This document shows, piece by piece, positions 1 through 7,744 of a stretch of 64,000 nucleotides of DNA; positions within the stretch are counted from its first letter, which is position 1, and every line of letters starts with the position of its first letter. The DNA is taken from assembly GCA_964556005.1 (NCBI GenBank), contig CAZKUR010000003.1:26357-90356 (forward strand). Reading direction: 5' to 3'. The position numbers and the translations under genes are program-made. The notes below the pieces were generated by a model. It made no database searches. It worked only from the letters and a program-made list of their open reading frames with translations, and was not told the DNA's origin. This stretch comes from CAZKUR01 sp964556005. GTDB lineage: Bacteria; Bacteroidota; Ignavibacteria; Ignavibacteriales; Ignavibacteriaceae.

Positions 1-273
1 AAACGTAATAATTACTCACCGTTATCATATTAAATAAATTTATTTTTTCCTGCATTCGGTCTTCTGAATTCTAAAATGTTATGGCACACTTTTTTAATAA
101 CAAAATCACACTGATAATGAGAGAGTCAAAAAGCATAGATATTAAAAATCGAAATAATGGAAAAAGGTTATGCTTAAAATGTATAAGGAAAATAAGTGAA
201 GCTAATAAAGAAAAATGGTACGATATTCGAAATAAAATGATGAAAGAATTTTTTTTGAAAGGCATGATTACTC
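1..273. other. Left-edge stretch without a supported gene
   Basis: This AT-rich stretch lies upstream of the first pilin-like gene. An open frame on the + strand from about 81 runs into the pilin gene in another frame, and its translation has no recognisable family features, so it is not called. A GAAAGG sequence about ten bases before position 274 could serve as a weak ribosome site for the pilin gene. No tRNA, terminator or repeat was seen. Confidence 0.5.
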
Positions 274-663
274 TTGGGACAACAACAACTTTTACTTATA
301 GCTTTAGCGATCATAATTGTAGGAATCGGTATTGCTGTATCAATACAGTTGTTCCGGCAGAATGCTATAGATAGGAAAAGAGAAATTTTGATAAATGAAA
401 GTTCTAATTTAGCATCTATTGCAATTGGCTATTATAAGAGGCCGGTTCAGTTTGGCGGCGGCGGTAAAACATTTACAGGCGGCGGCGGCTGGACAATTCC
501 GCAAAGCATGGTAACAACTGTTAATGGTTCTTATACAGCACAGGTTTACCAGGATAGTGTAGTAATTACCGGAACGGGAACTGAGGTGGTAACCGGAAGT
601 GATTCCATACAGGTGCGGACAACGGTTTTAGCAGATTCTTATCATTCGGTTATAATAAGATAA
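274..663 (+). CDS. Type IV pilin-like small membrane protein (copy 1)
   Basis: Small protein of 129 residues that begins Met-Gly-Gln-Gln-Gln followed by about 20 hydrophobic residues, like the N-terminal helix of a type IV pilin or pseudopilin after its short leader. The rest is a polar globular part with two glycine runs (around residues 61-75). It is clearly a paralogue of the gene at 841: the first nine residues are identical, and both have a YYKRP/FYKKP motif around residue 50 followed by a GGGG run. The start is a TTG with only a weak upstream GAAAGG, chosen because the alignment with copy 2 begins exactly here. Inferred to be a pilus or pseudopilus subunit exported by the machine encoded at 3294-11442. 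It lacks the usual Glu at mature position 5, so the pilin call is by architecture, not by a complete signature. Confidence 0.6.
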   Translation: MGQQQLLLIALAIIIVGIGIAVSIQLFRQNAIDRKREILINESSNLASIAIGYYKRPVQFGGGGKTFTGGGGWTIPQSMVTTVNGSYTAQVYQDSVVITGTGTEVVTGSDSIQVRTTVLADSYHSVIIR

Positions 664-840
664 AATGTTGATATGAAAACATCGGCACAGAATTGGTACT
701 TGAACATATGTTAGCATGACTGAATAAATTATTGATAGAAATTAAAATGTAATTTCAATAATAAAGGTAAGTAAATTTTTTAAACTAATATTAACCTTAA
801 ACAATAAACATATTATAAACAAACATAGGAGTAAATTAAA

Positions 841-1251
841 ATGGGACAACAACAACTTCTTTTAATCGTCCTTGGCGTTATCGTAGTCGGTATAGCCGTA
901 GTTGTCGGAATAAACCTTTTCAATGCAAATGCAGTTTCCTCGAATAGAGATGGCGTTATTTCCGATTTGAATAATCTTGGTGCAATGGCACAGCAGTTTT
1001 ACAAGAAACCAACTGCAATGGGAGGCGGAGGAAATACCTTTGGCACTGGTGATATAACTGCCAGTACAGGTGCTTGGTGGAGAATACCGACACAGTTAGT
1101 TACAACTGCAAATGGTGCATATACTGGATCCGCAGCTGATCAGACAGTAACAATTATAGGAGTAGGTACAGAAAAAGCTGACGCTTCAAATTACGTTACT
1201 GAAACTGCTACTGTTACACCAACTGCTATAACCATTGTACAAACACACTAA
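841..1251 (+). CDS. Type IV pilin-like small membrane protein (copy 2)
   Basis: Protein of 136 residues, paralogous to the gene at 274, starting at ATG with a good AGGAG about ten bases upstream (826-830), which fixes the start. The sequence begins MGQQQLLLIVLGVIVVG, a hydrophobic helix directly after a Met-Gly that would be the whole leader if cleaved after Gly by a prepilin peptidase. The globular part has FYKKP near residue 53 and GGGG near residue 61. It is followed by a strong terminator, so it is probably an abundantly expressed stand-alone unit and the likelier major subunit. Alternative: an N-terminally anchored membrane protein that is not processed. No prepilin peptidase gene is in the window. 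Confidence 0.62.
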   Translation: MGQQQLLLIVLGVIVVGIAVVVGINLFNANAVSSNRDGVISDLNNLGAMAQQFYKKPTAMGGGGNTFGTGDITASTGAWWRIPTQLVTTANGAYTGSAADQTVTIIGVGTEKADASNYVTETATVTPTAITIVQTH

Positions 1252-1278
1252 TAGTTTAACCTAATAATTCTAAAGATT

Positions 1279-1314
1279 AGGCTGGTAAAATGAAAAGTTT
1301 TATCAGCCTTTTTT
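1279..1314 (+). terminator. Rho-independent terminator after pilin copy 2
   Basis: An 11-bp stem (GGCTGGTAAAA with TTTTATCAGCC, one G-T pair) with a seven-base loop is followed by six T. It lies 28 bases after the pilin stop codon. Confidence 0.85.
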
Positions 1315-1498
1315 ATATTAAATATGTAGTAGCCTCAGACTTTATCTCTGCCTTCAAACCAGCTCTTCAAAAATCATTTATTCATATAATCCAAACTCAA
1401 GCTAAAGCCTACAGTTGCAGACATAAAACAATTCTATAATCATTGCAAATTCTGCTAAAAAAATGTAGATTTATAAGAAAATAATAAAGAGTTTGAAA

Positions 1499-1732
1499 AT
1501 GGAAAATTACTTATCAAGAATTACAATAAATCCTGATATTATGCACGGGAAACCCACAATACGTAATATGCGCTATTCGGTCGAAATGATTCTTGATTTG
1601 CTTTCGGCAGGGATGACCATTGAAGAAATTATTAATGATTATCCGGCTATTGAAAAAGAAGATATTCGGGCATGTTTGCAGTTTGCATCAAGATTGACTA
1701 AAATAAAATCTATCCGTGCGATAATTGCATGA
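1499..1732 (+). CDS. DUF433 family antitoxin
   Basis: Protein of 77 residues with the DUF433 signature: an ITINPDIMHGKPTIR-type N-terminus, then EMILDLLSAGMTIEEI and DYP...EKEDIRACL, a small helix-turn-helix-like fold. DUF433 proteins are commonly the antitoxin partner of a DUF5615 PIN-like protein, and here the next gene is exactly that, with an ATGA overlap at 1729-1732. The ATG at 1499 is preferred over an upstream in-frame TTG at 1493 because it has AAAGAG at a suitable distance. The pair presumably autoregulates, but no operator could be defined. A second pair of the same type lies at 61367-61995. Confidence 0.85.
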   Translation: MENYLSRITINPDIMHGKPTIRNMRYSVEMILDLLSAGMTIEEIINDYPAIEKEDIRACLQFASRLTKIKSIRAIIA

Positions 1733-2082
1733 AATTTATTATTGATGCCCAATTACCTTTTCAACTCTCGAAATTATTGAGAGAAAAAGGATATGATGTA
1801 ATTCATACTGATGACTTACCGAATAAAGAAAAATCAACTGATAATGAAATACGAAACGTTGCACAAAAGGAAGATAGAATTATTTTTACAAAAGACATTG
1901 ATTTCTTAAATTCTTTTTACTTAAATAACAATCCTAAAAGACTGCTAATAGTTACAACAGGAAATATTAAGAACCGGCAACTCTTCGATTTGGTCCTTAA
2001 AAATATGAATCGAATAGAGGAATTCTTTGATGAATGCAATTTAGTCGAATTGAATAATAAAGAAGTTATCGGGCATGAATGA
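1729..2082 (+). CDS. DUF5615 PIN-like toxin
   Basis: Protein of 117 residues of the DUF5615 (Mut7-C-like PIN) family, predicted ribonuclease-type toxin. Visible family marks are the N-terminal MKFIIDAQLP with an acidic residue at 6, and the TKDIDF motif near residue 55 that supplies further acidic residues. It overlaps the DUF433 gene by four bases, so translation is coupled. The family assignment is firm. The toxic activity is inferred from known pairs. Confidence 0.82.
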   Translation: MKFIIDAQLPFQLSKLLREKGYDVIHTDDLPNKEKSTDNEIRNVAQKEDRIIFTKDIDFLNSFYLNNNPKRLLIVTTGNIKNRQLFDLVLKNMNRIEEFFDECNLVELNNKEVIGHE

Positions 2083-2195
2083 AATCCTAATTTGAACAAA
2101 AAGAATTTGATTCCAATTTTATTATTAGCAAAATAGAATTTATACAAAGCGAAAGTTTTTGAAAAAATGTAGATTTGAATTAAAATATATTAGAG

Positions 2196-2429
2196 GTTGA
2201 CGTAGATCGAGAAATTTTAATAAAAAATACAATCAGAAAAATTTAGAAATTACCCGAAGCAAAGATTAATGAAGTTGATGATTTTATTGAATTCTTGTTA
2301 AGTAAAGCCGATGAAAAAATTATTGACGAAGGGATAAAATCATTAGTATCGGATTCAAAAGCATTTGAATTCCTTAAATAAGAAGAGGAGATTTATACTG
2401 TAAATGACTTAAAAGAAAAGTATAAGTGA
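2196..2429 (+). pseudogene. Decayed antitoxin of a MazEF/PemIK-like pair
   Basis: Reading from about 2196 gives an antitoxin-like protein (DVDREILIKN..., then KLPEAKINEVDDFIEFL, then FEFLK and EEEIYTVNDLKEKYK) of the kind usually encoded just before MazF-type toxins. The frame is interrupted by TAG at 2244 and TAA at 2379, each at a place where relatives would be expected to carry an ordinary codon, and no start codon is obvious. The frame stays intact apart from the two stops and ends at 2429, overlapping the toxin remnant. It is inactive unless stops are read through, which nothing else in the window suggests. Confidence 0.75.
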
Positions 2430-2746
2430 AAAAAGGAGATATAGTTTTTATACCATTCCCTTTTACAGACTTATCCGGCAATAAGAATAGGCCTGCGATA
2501 GTATAGATTGATTCTGAAATTGATGTTACAGTAAGTTTTATAACCACCCATTTAAAATGGAAAACCGATTTCGATATATCGGTTAATCCATCAGAAGAAA
2601 ACGGATTAAAGAAAATATCATTGATAAGATTAAGCAAGATTGCTACAATAGATAAAGATTTGATAATTGGTCGACTTGGGACTTTAGAAAATCAATATAT
2701 GAATCTTTTAAATAAAAATCTGATTCTAATTCTAAAGTTAGGATAA
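2426..2746 (+). pseudogene. Decayed MazF/PemK-like endoribonuclease toxin
   Basis: From a GTG at 2426 the frame reads MKKGDIVFIPFPFTDLSG then NRPAIV, the characteristic N-terminus of MazF/PemK toxins. It then meets TAG at 2504 and continues without further interruption (conserved SLIRLSKIATIDKDLI-type tail) to TAA at 2744. The nonsense codon falls right after RPAIV, where relatives usually have Leu. The GTGA overlap with the antitoxin remnant preserves the original operon layout. A truncated 26-residue product would lack most of the toxin fold. Confidence 0.8.
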
Positions 2747-2781
2747 TAGAAATTATTTGAAATTTAATTCAAAGATGGCAA

Positions 2782-2982
2782 ATGAAAAAGGAATATGATT
2801 TTTCGAAAGGTGAAAGAGGGAAGTTTTATCATGAGAATGTTCAATTGAATATTCCCATTTATCTTGATAATGATGTTGCCGAATTTATTCAAAAAGCTGC
2901 AAGAAAAACAAAGATGGACTCTCAAACAATAGTGAATAAAATATTATGTAGAAATAAGGGAATAATTCAAACTTTGCAGTAG
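2782..2982 (+). CDS. Orphan antitoxin-like ribbon-helix-helix protein
   Basis: Small protein of 66 residues beginning MKKEYDFSKGERGKFY, a start shared by many small antitoxin-like proteins, followed by LNIPIYLDNDVAEFIQKAA and a C-terminal helix with IVNKIL, which together suggest a CopG-like ribbon-helix-helix. No toxin gene is adjacent: upstream is the decayed MazF remnant and downstream is about 300 bases of noncoding sequence. It may be a solitary regulator or what remains of another TA module. The family is recognised by its N-terminal motif only, so the exact class is uncertain. Confidence 0.6.
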   Translation: MKKEYDFSKGERGKFYHENVQLNIPIYLDNDVAEFIQKAARKTKMDSQTIVNKILCRNKGIIQTLQ

Positions 2983-3293
2983 GAGCTTCTATTTAATAAA
3001 ATTCTTTAAAAATTGCTTTACAAAGCTGTAAAACAAAAATTTTTACCGCCCTTTTTTGTTTTAAAATAGCCTATCCTAAATTCGCTTTATCTCAACATTA
3101 TTTTAGCGCGAAACCTTGTAATTAAAATAAGCTGTATTATAAAGTTTTACTCACCATTAGCGTAAATCTTTCTGATTTATCATGCCATAACAGTGAGAAA
3201 TCAGTGGAATATATAAGTATTAATTTGGAACAAGATTTGTTGAAACATAACCAATTAAAGTTCATGTCATTAAATCACTAATGAGATATATAA
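2983..3293. other. Noncoding stretch before the pilus operon
   Basis: About 310 AT-rich bases separate the small antitoxin-like gene from the pilC-like gene. No gene or convincing terminator was found. It must hold the promoter for the pilus operon if that operon is transcribed independently, but no clear promoter could be picked. Confidence 0.4.
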
Positions 3294-4667
3294 ATGGTTG
3301 AATTTAAGTTTACAGCTGAAAAAATGAATGGCCAGGTCATCAGCGGATCATTATCGGCAAATAGCACTAGTGAGGGTAAAAAGAAAATCACCCGGCTCAT
3401 AGAAAAGAACCAATTAAAATTAAGGCAATTAGATAAAAAAGCGACATTCCTCTACCGGGCAAGAAAAGGAAAAGAAAAACCGATTAGGGGCGAACAAAAG
3501 GCTTATACCAAAGAAGAAGTAAGAGACGCTTTAACAAGACTTGGTTTTGAAGTTCTTTCAGTTAATAAAAAACTTCTTGACTTTCAAAGAAAACCTCCCA
3601 CTGCCGACATAGTTAGTTTTGTAAAGATAAGTGCGGAACTACTACAGCAAAAACTATCTTACAGCGAAATACTTACATTATTAATGAACGATACGGAAAA
3701 TAAAACTCTTAAAGAAACTTTAAAAGAAATAAACAATGATCTCAAAAAAGGCGCAGACAGCGAAGCTACATTTTTGAAGTACCAATCGGTGTTCGGCAAA
3801 TTTACCGCTTATATGCTCGGTTTAGCCTCCAAGAGCGGCAACATGGCCGAAATTTATATGGCAACAGCCAAGTTTTTAGAAAGAAGGCAGGAATTCAAAA
3901 AGAATTTACGTAGCGCTCTAATTACGCCAACCGTTACGGTATTCATTCTTTTATTGGCAGTATTATTTTATGTCGCATGGATTTTCCCGGAAACTGCAAA
4001 GTTATTCGTTAAGTTTGGAATCGACCTGCCGCCGATGACGGCTTTTACTTTAAAAATGAGCGATTTCCTTATCTCGAATTATATCCTCATTACAGCACTG
4101 TTTGCTTTACCTCCGCTTATTCTCTGGAGGTTTGCACAATCTAAAAAAGGAAGAATTATATTCGACCAGTACTTGATAAAAATTCCTATTCTCGGTTCTT
4201 TAATTCATAAAACGTGCATAGAGGTATACTGCAGGGTATTCTACACATTGTACAGCGGTTCTGCCGAAAGTATAGAACCTATTAGAATTGCTTCTGAAGC
4301 TGCCGGGAATAAATATTTTGAAGACCGGATTAAAAACGTTGCAATTCCGTTAATGATTAAAAAAGGCACAGGAATAACCGATGCTTTTGAAGCAAGCGGT
4401 GTATTCACCGAAACAGCGCTTTCAAGGTTCCATTCCGGCGAAGAATCGGGAACTATTAAAAATACATCCCTGCAATTGGCTAATTACTATGAAAGCGAAA
4501 CGGTTTATAAGCTCAAAAATTTAATAGAATTAATACAAGTTGTTATTGCAATGATAATAATGGTTGTAATGATCGCATTAACACTGGTTTCTGCGGAAAC
4601 AGCGACAGTTCACCCCAAAACTCCAGGTTCATACAATCAATTTCAAACTGAAAGATACGTAGCATGA
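3294..4667 (+). CDS. pilC: Type IV pilus/T2SS inner-membrane platform protein (PilC/GspF-like)
   Basis: Protein of 457 residues, polytopic platform that the assembly ATPase turns or pushes to insert subunits at the inner membrane. The N-terminal 100 residues are charged and cytoplasmic. A first T2SSF domain spans roughly 105-225 (motifs FVKISAELLQQKLSYSEIL and LGLASKSGNMAEIY), with hydrophobic segments near 210-232 and 258-275. A second T2SSF domain (about 300-430) contains the FHSGEESGTIKN motif, and a final membrane segment follows near 412-437. Length is slightly above the usual 400. It is first in the machine operon and its stop codon overlaps the pilB start (ATGA at 4664). Confidence 0.85.
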   Translation: MVEFKFTAEKMNGQVISGSLSANSTSEGKKKITRLIEKNQLKLRQLDKKATFLYRARKGKEKPIRGEQKAYTKEEVRDALTRLGFEVLSVNKKLLDFQRKPPTADIVSFVKISAELLQQKLSYSEILTLLMNDTENKTLKETLKEINNDLKKGADSEATFLKYQSVFGKFTAYMLGLASKSGNMAEIYMATAKFLERRQEFKKNLRSALITPTVTVFILLLAVLFYVAWIFPETAKLFVKFGIDLPPMTAFTLKMSDFLISNYILITALFALPPLILWRFAQSKKGRIIFDQYLIKIPILGSLIHKTCIEVYCRVFYTLYSGSAESIEPIRIASEAAGNKYFEDRIKNVAIPLMIKKGTGITDAFEASGVFTETALSRFHSGEESGTIKNTSLQLANYYESETVYKLKNLIELIQVVIAMIIMVVMIALTLVSAETATVHPKTPGSYNQFQTERYVA

Positions 4668-6454
4668 TTGACACAAATCTTGAGATGACCGATAAAATCG
4701 GTTATCTACTTTTTAAAAAAGGAATAATCGATGCTCAAATGCTTGAGAAGGCTCTCACTGCAAAATCAAACGATACTAGTAAGATAAAAAGAAATTTAGC
4801 TCAAATTTTAGTTCAGGATTTCAAATATGATCACGATACTATTTTCAGGGAAGTAGCAATTCTTTATGCATTTAGAGAACTCGATACACCACCCGAAGAA
4901 ATTCCGCCGCAAAGAATAGAAGCAATCAGACAAATGATAAATAATTCAGGCGATTCGCTGAAAACTCAAATTCTTGAGCATAAAGTTATTCCCTTTATGT
5001 ACGATGACCGGATTAAGGATAAGCTCATTTTAGCGGCAATTGATCCAACCGATAGAAATATTCCCAAAATTGCATTCGGGCTTAATGCAAAGAAGTATGA
5101 AGTTATATATATAAGAAAGAAAGACTATGAAAAACTTATAAATATAATTCTGCCCCCGGAAAACGTATATCTGAAAATGATGGAAGAATCCGAGACGGAA
5201 TTACATATAGATGTTGATGAATTTGCCTTAGACGAGCAAGAACTTGATGCCGAAATAAATAAAAGCGCGCTTATAAATTTGGTTGAAGCCGCTTTAATTG
5301 AAGGTGTGCGTAAAGGAGCAAGTGATATTCATTTCGTTCCGATGTCCGGTAACAAAACGGAGATTTTAATAAGAATCGACGGCAACTTAATGCCCTGGCA
5401 CATTCAGGAAGGTACTTTGCCTGAAGCGGTGGTTGCTGTTGTAAAAGATCGTTCCAAGGGCATGGATAGGTTTGAAAGAGAGATGGCTCAGGATGGTTTT
5501 ATCCAGCGTGAGATCGATAATCATGTAATTCGTTATAGAGTTTCTGTTCTGCCGATGGTAGGAACCGAATTGAAAAACAAATTTGAAAGCGTCGTTATAA
5601 GAATACTCGACGATAGAAAAGTAATTAAAGATCTTGATAAGCTTGGATTAGCCGGGTACGCAAAAGATGTTTTTAAAAAAGCCATAAACCAGCCGCAGGG
5701 AATGGTGATACTAACAGGGCCTACCGGGAGCGGTAAAAGTACAACTTTGGTCGCAGCTCTGTACCAGGTAATTGATCCTACTGTTAACGTATTAACTGTG
5801 GAAGATCCCGTTGAATATGTAATTGAAGGTGCCCGTCAACTAAAGATTGGCTATAAAATGAATTTTGAACAAGCCATCAGGTCGATATTAAGGCATGACC
5901 CGGATATTGTTTTGGTTGGTGAGATGAGAGATAAAGAAACAGCTGATGTTGCAATAAAACTTGCCAACACCGGCCACTTAACATTTTCAACTTTACATAC
6001 TAACGATGCACCAAGTGCAGTGTCAAGACTTTATAAGATGGGAATTGAACCGTTTTTAATTGCATATGCAATAAATCTCATAGTGGCACAGAGATTGATT
6101 CGAAGGCTATGCCCGGATTGTAAAAAAAGAGTTGCAAATTTCAACGAAGAATTTATGGATGCGGCCGGTTTAAATATTGCAGAATGGAGAAATTATACGA
6201 TTTACGAACCTCACGGCTGTGATAAATGCGGTGGAACAGGGTATAAGGGAAGGCTTGCTATTCATGAAGCCCTCTATTTTACTAAAGATATTAGACAATT
6301 AATTGTTAAGGCCAGTAGTGAAGTCGATGAAGAAAGTATTAGGATTCAAGCGAGAAAAGACGGTACTATTAATTTACGAGATGCCGGATTTGAAAAAGTG
6401 AAACTCGGATTAACTTCCCTCCAGGAAGTAATTGCTTCGACTTCGGAAGAATAA
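4664..6454 (+). CDS. pilB: Type IV pilus assembly ATPase (PilB/GspE-like)
   Basis: Hexameric extension ATPase of 596 residues. An N-terminal GspE-N-like domain (about 1-160) is followed by the N2 domain and the motor core: Walker A GPTGSGKS at about 352-359, Asp box VEDPVEY near 379-385, Walker B DPDIVLVGEMRD near 412-423, and His box STLHTNDAPSAVSR near 442-455. A zinc-binding tetracysteine (CPDC near 483-486, CDKC near 519-522) is typical of PilB/GspE and absent from PilT. All catalytic motifs are intact. It overlaps pilC by four bases. The window does not settle whether the machine is a pilus or a secretion system, though the neighbouring PilT-like gene and PilM/N/O genes favour a pilus. 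Confidence 0.9.
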   Translation: MIDTNLEMTDKIGYLLFKKGIIDAQMLEKALTAKSNDTSKIKRNLAQILVQDFKYDHDTIFREVAILYAFRELDTPPEEIPPQRIEAIRQMINNSGDSLKTQILEHKVIPFMYDDRIKDKLILAAIDPTDRNIPKIAFGLNAKKYEVIYIRKKDYEKLINIILPPENVYLKMMEESETELHIDVDEFALDEQELDAEINKSALINLVEAALIEGVRKGASDIHFVPMSGNKTEILIRIDGNLMPWHIQEGTLPEAVVAVVKDRSKGMDRFEREMAQDGFIQREIDNHVIRYRVSVLPMVGTELKNKFESVVIRILDDRKVIKDLDKLGLAGYAKDVFKKAINQPQGMVILTGPTGSGKSTTLVAALYQVIDPTVNVLTVEDPVEYVIEGARQLKIGYKMNFEQAIRSILRHDPDIVLVGEMRDKETADVAIKLANTGHLTFSTLHTNDAPSAVSRLYKMGIEPFLIAYAINLIVAQRLIRRLCPDCKKRVANFNEEFMDAAGLNIAEWRNYTIYEPHGCDKCGGTGYKGRLAIHEALYFTKDIRQLIVKASSEVDEESIRIQARKDGTINLRDAGFEKVKLGLTSLQEVIASTSEE

Positions 6455-6514
6455 AATTTAACAATAAGTATTATTTACTAAAAAAATTTTTATAAACTAA
6501 AATAGTAGAAGACA

Positions 6515-7744
6515 TTGGTTATCTCAGAAGAAAGAAAGATTTTAACAGACTTTATAAGCATCGTACCTGAATATTTATCCGGGCCCGACAGAATAATTTT
6601 TATTCTCGAGAATATCGAAAAGCTTAGCCCGCAAAAAAGAGTTGCTCTGAAAAATTTATTCAACAAATTTTTATCTGGAATGATAGAGAGAGAAGCATCG
6701 GATATCGAACTGGGAGGACACGGAAACAACGGTTATATCTGGATGAGAATTCACGGAATAAAGAAATTGCTTGAAGAATATCCGCAATTTACAACTGATG
6801 AATCTACAGTATTAATTGTAAACCTTATAAATCCAAATCAAAGAAAATATCTCGGGTTAACAAGAAATCTTGATTTTAGCTATACTTACTTTTATGAAAG
6901 AAAAAAAACCGATGTAAGGTTCAGGGCCGATGCCTATTTCGACCTCGATACGTTAGCTTTGAACATGCGTGCTATAAATCTTGATGTCCGCCCGCTGTCC
7001 TCTCTTGAATTTCATCCCAATGCAATCCGTGCTATGAGTCATGGCTATATAAAATTCGGGTTGTCATTAATAACCGGGATTACCGGCTCAGGAAAATCGA
7101 CCACATTGGACGCTATTATCGAAAACCATAATAAAGTCGACCCGTGCCATATAGTTATTATAGCTTCCCCTATTGAATATGTTCATAAATCTAATGTTTC
7201 AATCATCAGGCACCGGGAGGTCGGCAGGGATGTTTTGAATTTTAAAGACGGCGTAACACAGGCATTAAGACAGGATCCGGATATTATTGTAATCGGTGAA
7301 ATGAGAGATCCCGATACAATCCTAGCCGCACTAGAAGTAACCGATACCGGTCATAAAGTATTTTCAACATTACATACTTCCTCGGCAACCGAATCAATAG
7401 ATAGGATTATTGCTGAAGTAAATTCTAGAGAACAGGACAGGGTTAGAAACAGACTGGCCGATGTTTTGATTTCGGTTGTTTCACAAAAATTGGTTCCCAG
7501 TCTCGACGGGAAAAGAGTTCTCGCAAAGGAAGTATTGATTGTTACACCGAGCGTTAAAGCCGCAATTAAAAATAATAATACGAGTGAAATCTATATGATG
7601 ATTAACCAGGCTGGCACACAGGGAATGATAACCCTTGAGCAGGACCTTAAACGGCTTTACTTAACTAAAAAAATTTCACTCGATACGGCAATTGCATATG
7701 CAAATAATAAAACAAGAATTCAACAAATTTTATCGGCGGCATAA
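6515..7744 (+). CDS. PilT-like ATPase with altered Asp box
   Basis: Protein of 409 residues of the secretion ATPase superfamily, without the zinc tetracysteine, resembling the PilT retraction motor. Walker A GITGSGKS lies at about 188-195, Walker B DPDIIVIGEMRD at about 254-265 and His box STLHTSSATESIDR near 284-297, all intact. The Asp box, however, reads IIASPIEY where PilT and PilB proteins have an acidic pair (EDP[IV]E), so two acidic residues are replaced by Ala-Ser. The start is a TTG at 6515, because an in-frame stop lies only nine bases upstream and no ATG fits before the conserved region. It sits 60 bases after pilB and directly abuts the pilM-like gene. Retraction function is inferred from family and motif set. 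Confidence 0.82.
   Translation: MVISEERKILTDFISIVPEYLSGPDRIIFILENIEKLSPQKRVALKNLFNKFLSGMIEREASDIELGGHGNNGYIWMRIHGIKKLLEEYPQFTTDESTVLIVNLINPNQRKYLGLTRNLDFSYTYFYERKKTDVRFRADAYFDLDTLALNMRAINLDVRPLSSLEFHPNAIRAMSHGYIKFGLSLITGITGSGKSTTLDAIIENHNKVDPCHIVIIASPIEYVHKSNVSIIRHREVGRDVLNFKDGVTQALRQDPDIIVIGEMRDPDTILAALEVTDTGHKVFSTLHTSSATESIDRIIAEVNSREQDRVRNRLADVLISVVSQKLVPSLDGKRVLAKEVLIVTPSVKAAIKNNNTSEIYMMINQAGTQGMITLEQDLKRLYLTKKISLDTAIAYANNKTRIQQILSAA

Noticed and set aside
81..374. 97-codon open frame overlapping the first pilin-like gene in another frame
   Set aside because: Its end is the frame-shifted reading of the pilin helix and the rest has no family features. The pilin frame is supported by close similarity to the second copy.
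663..841. Sigma54 promoter between the two pilin-like genes
   Set aside because: A GGCAC..TTGG sequence near 686 lacks the required GG-N10-GC spacing, and the upstream region gives no better match.
1917..2147. Open frame on the opposite strand of the DUF5615 gene
   Set aside because: It is a shadow of the toxin gene and lacks a ribosome site and recognisable features.
2196..2746. Possible TAG/TAA recoding instead of pseudogenes
   Set aside because: Confident genes in the window end with TAG (for example at 2982, 22003 and 36900) and no suppressor tRNA was seen. Two different stop codons are involved.
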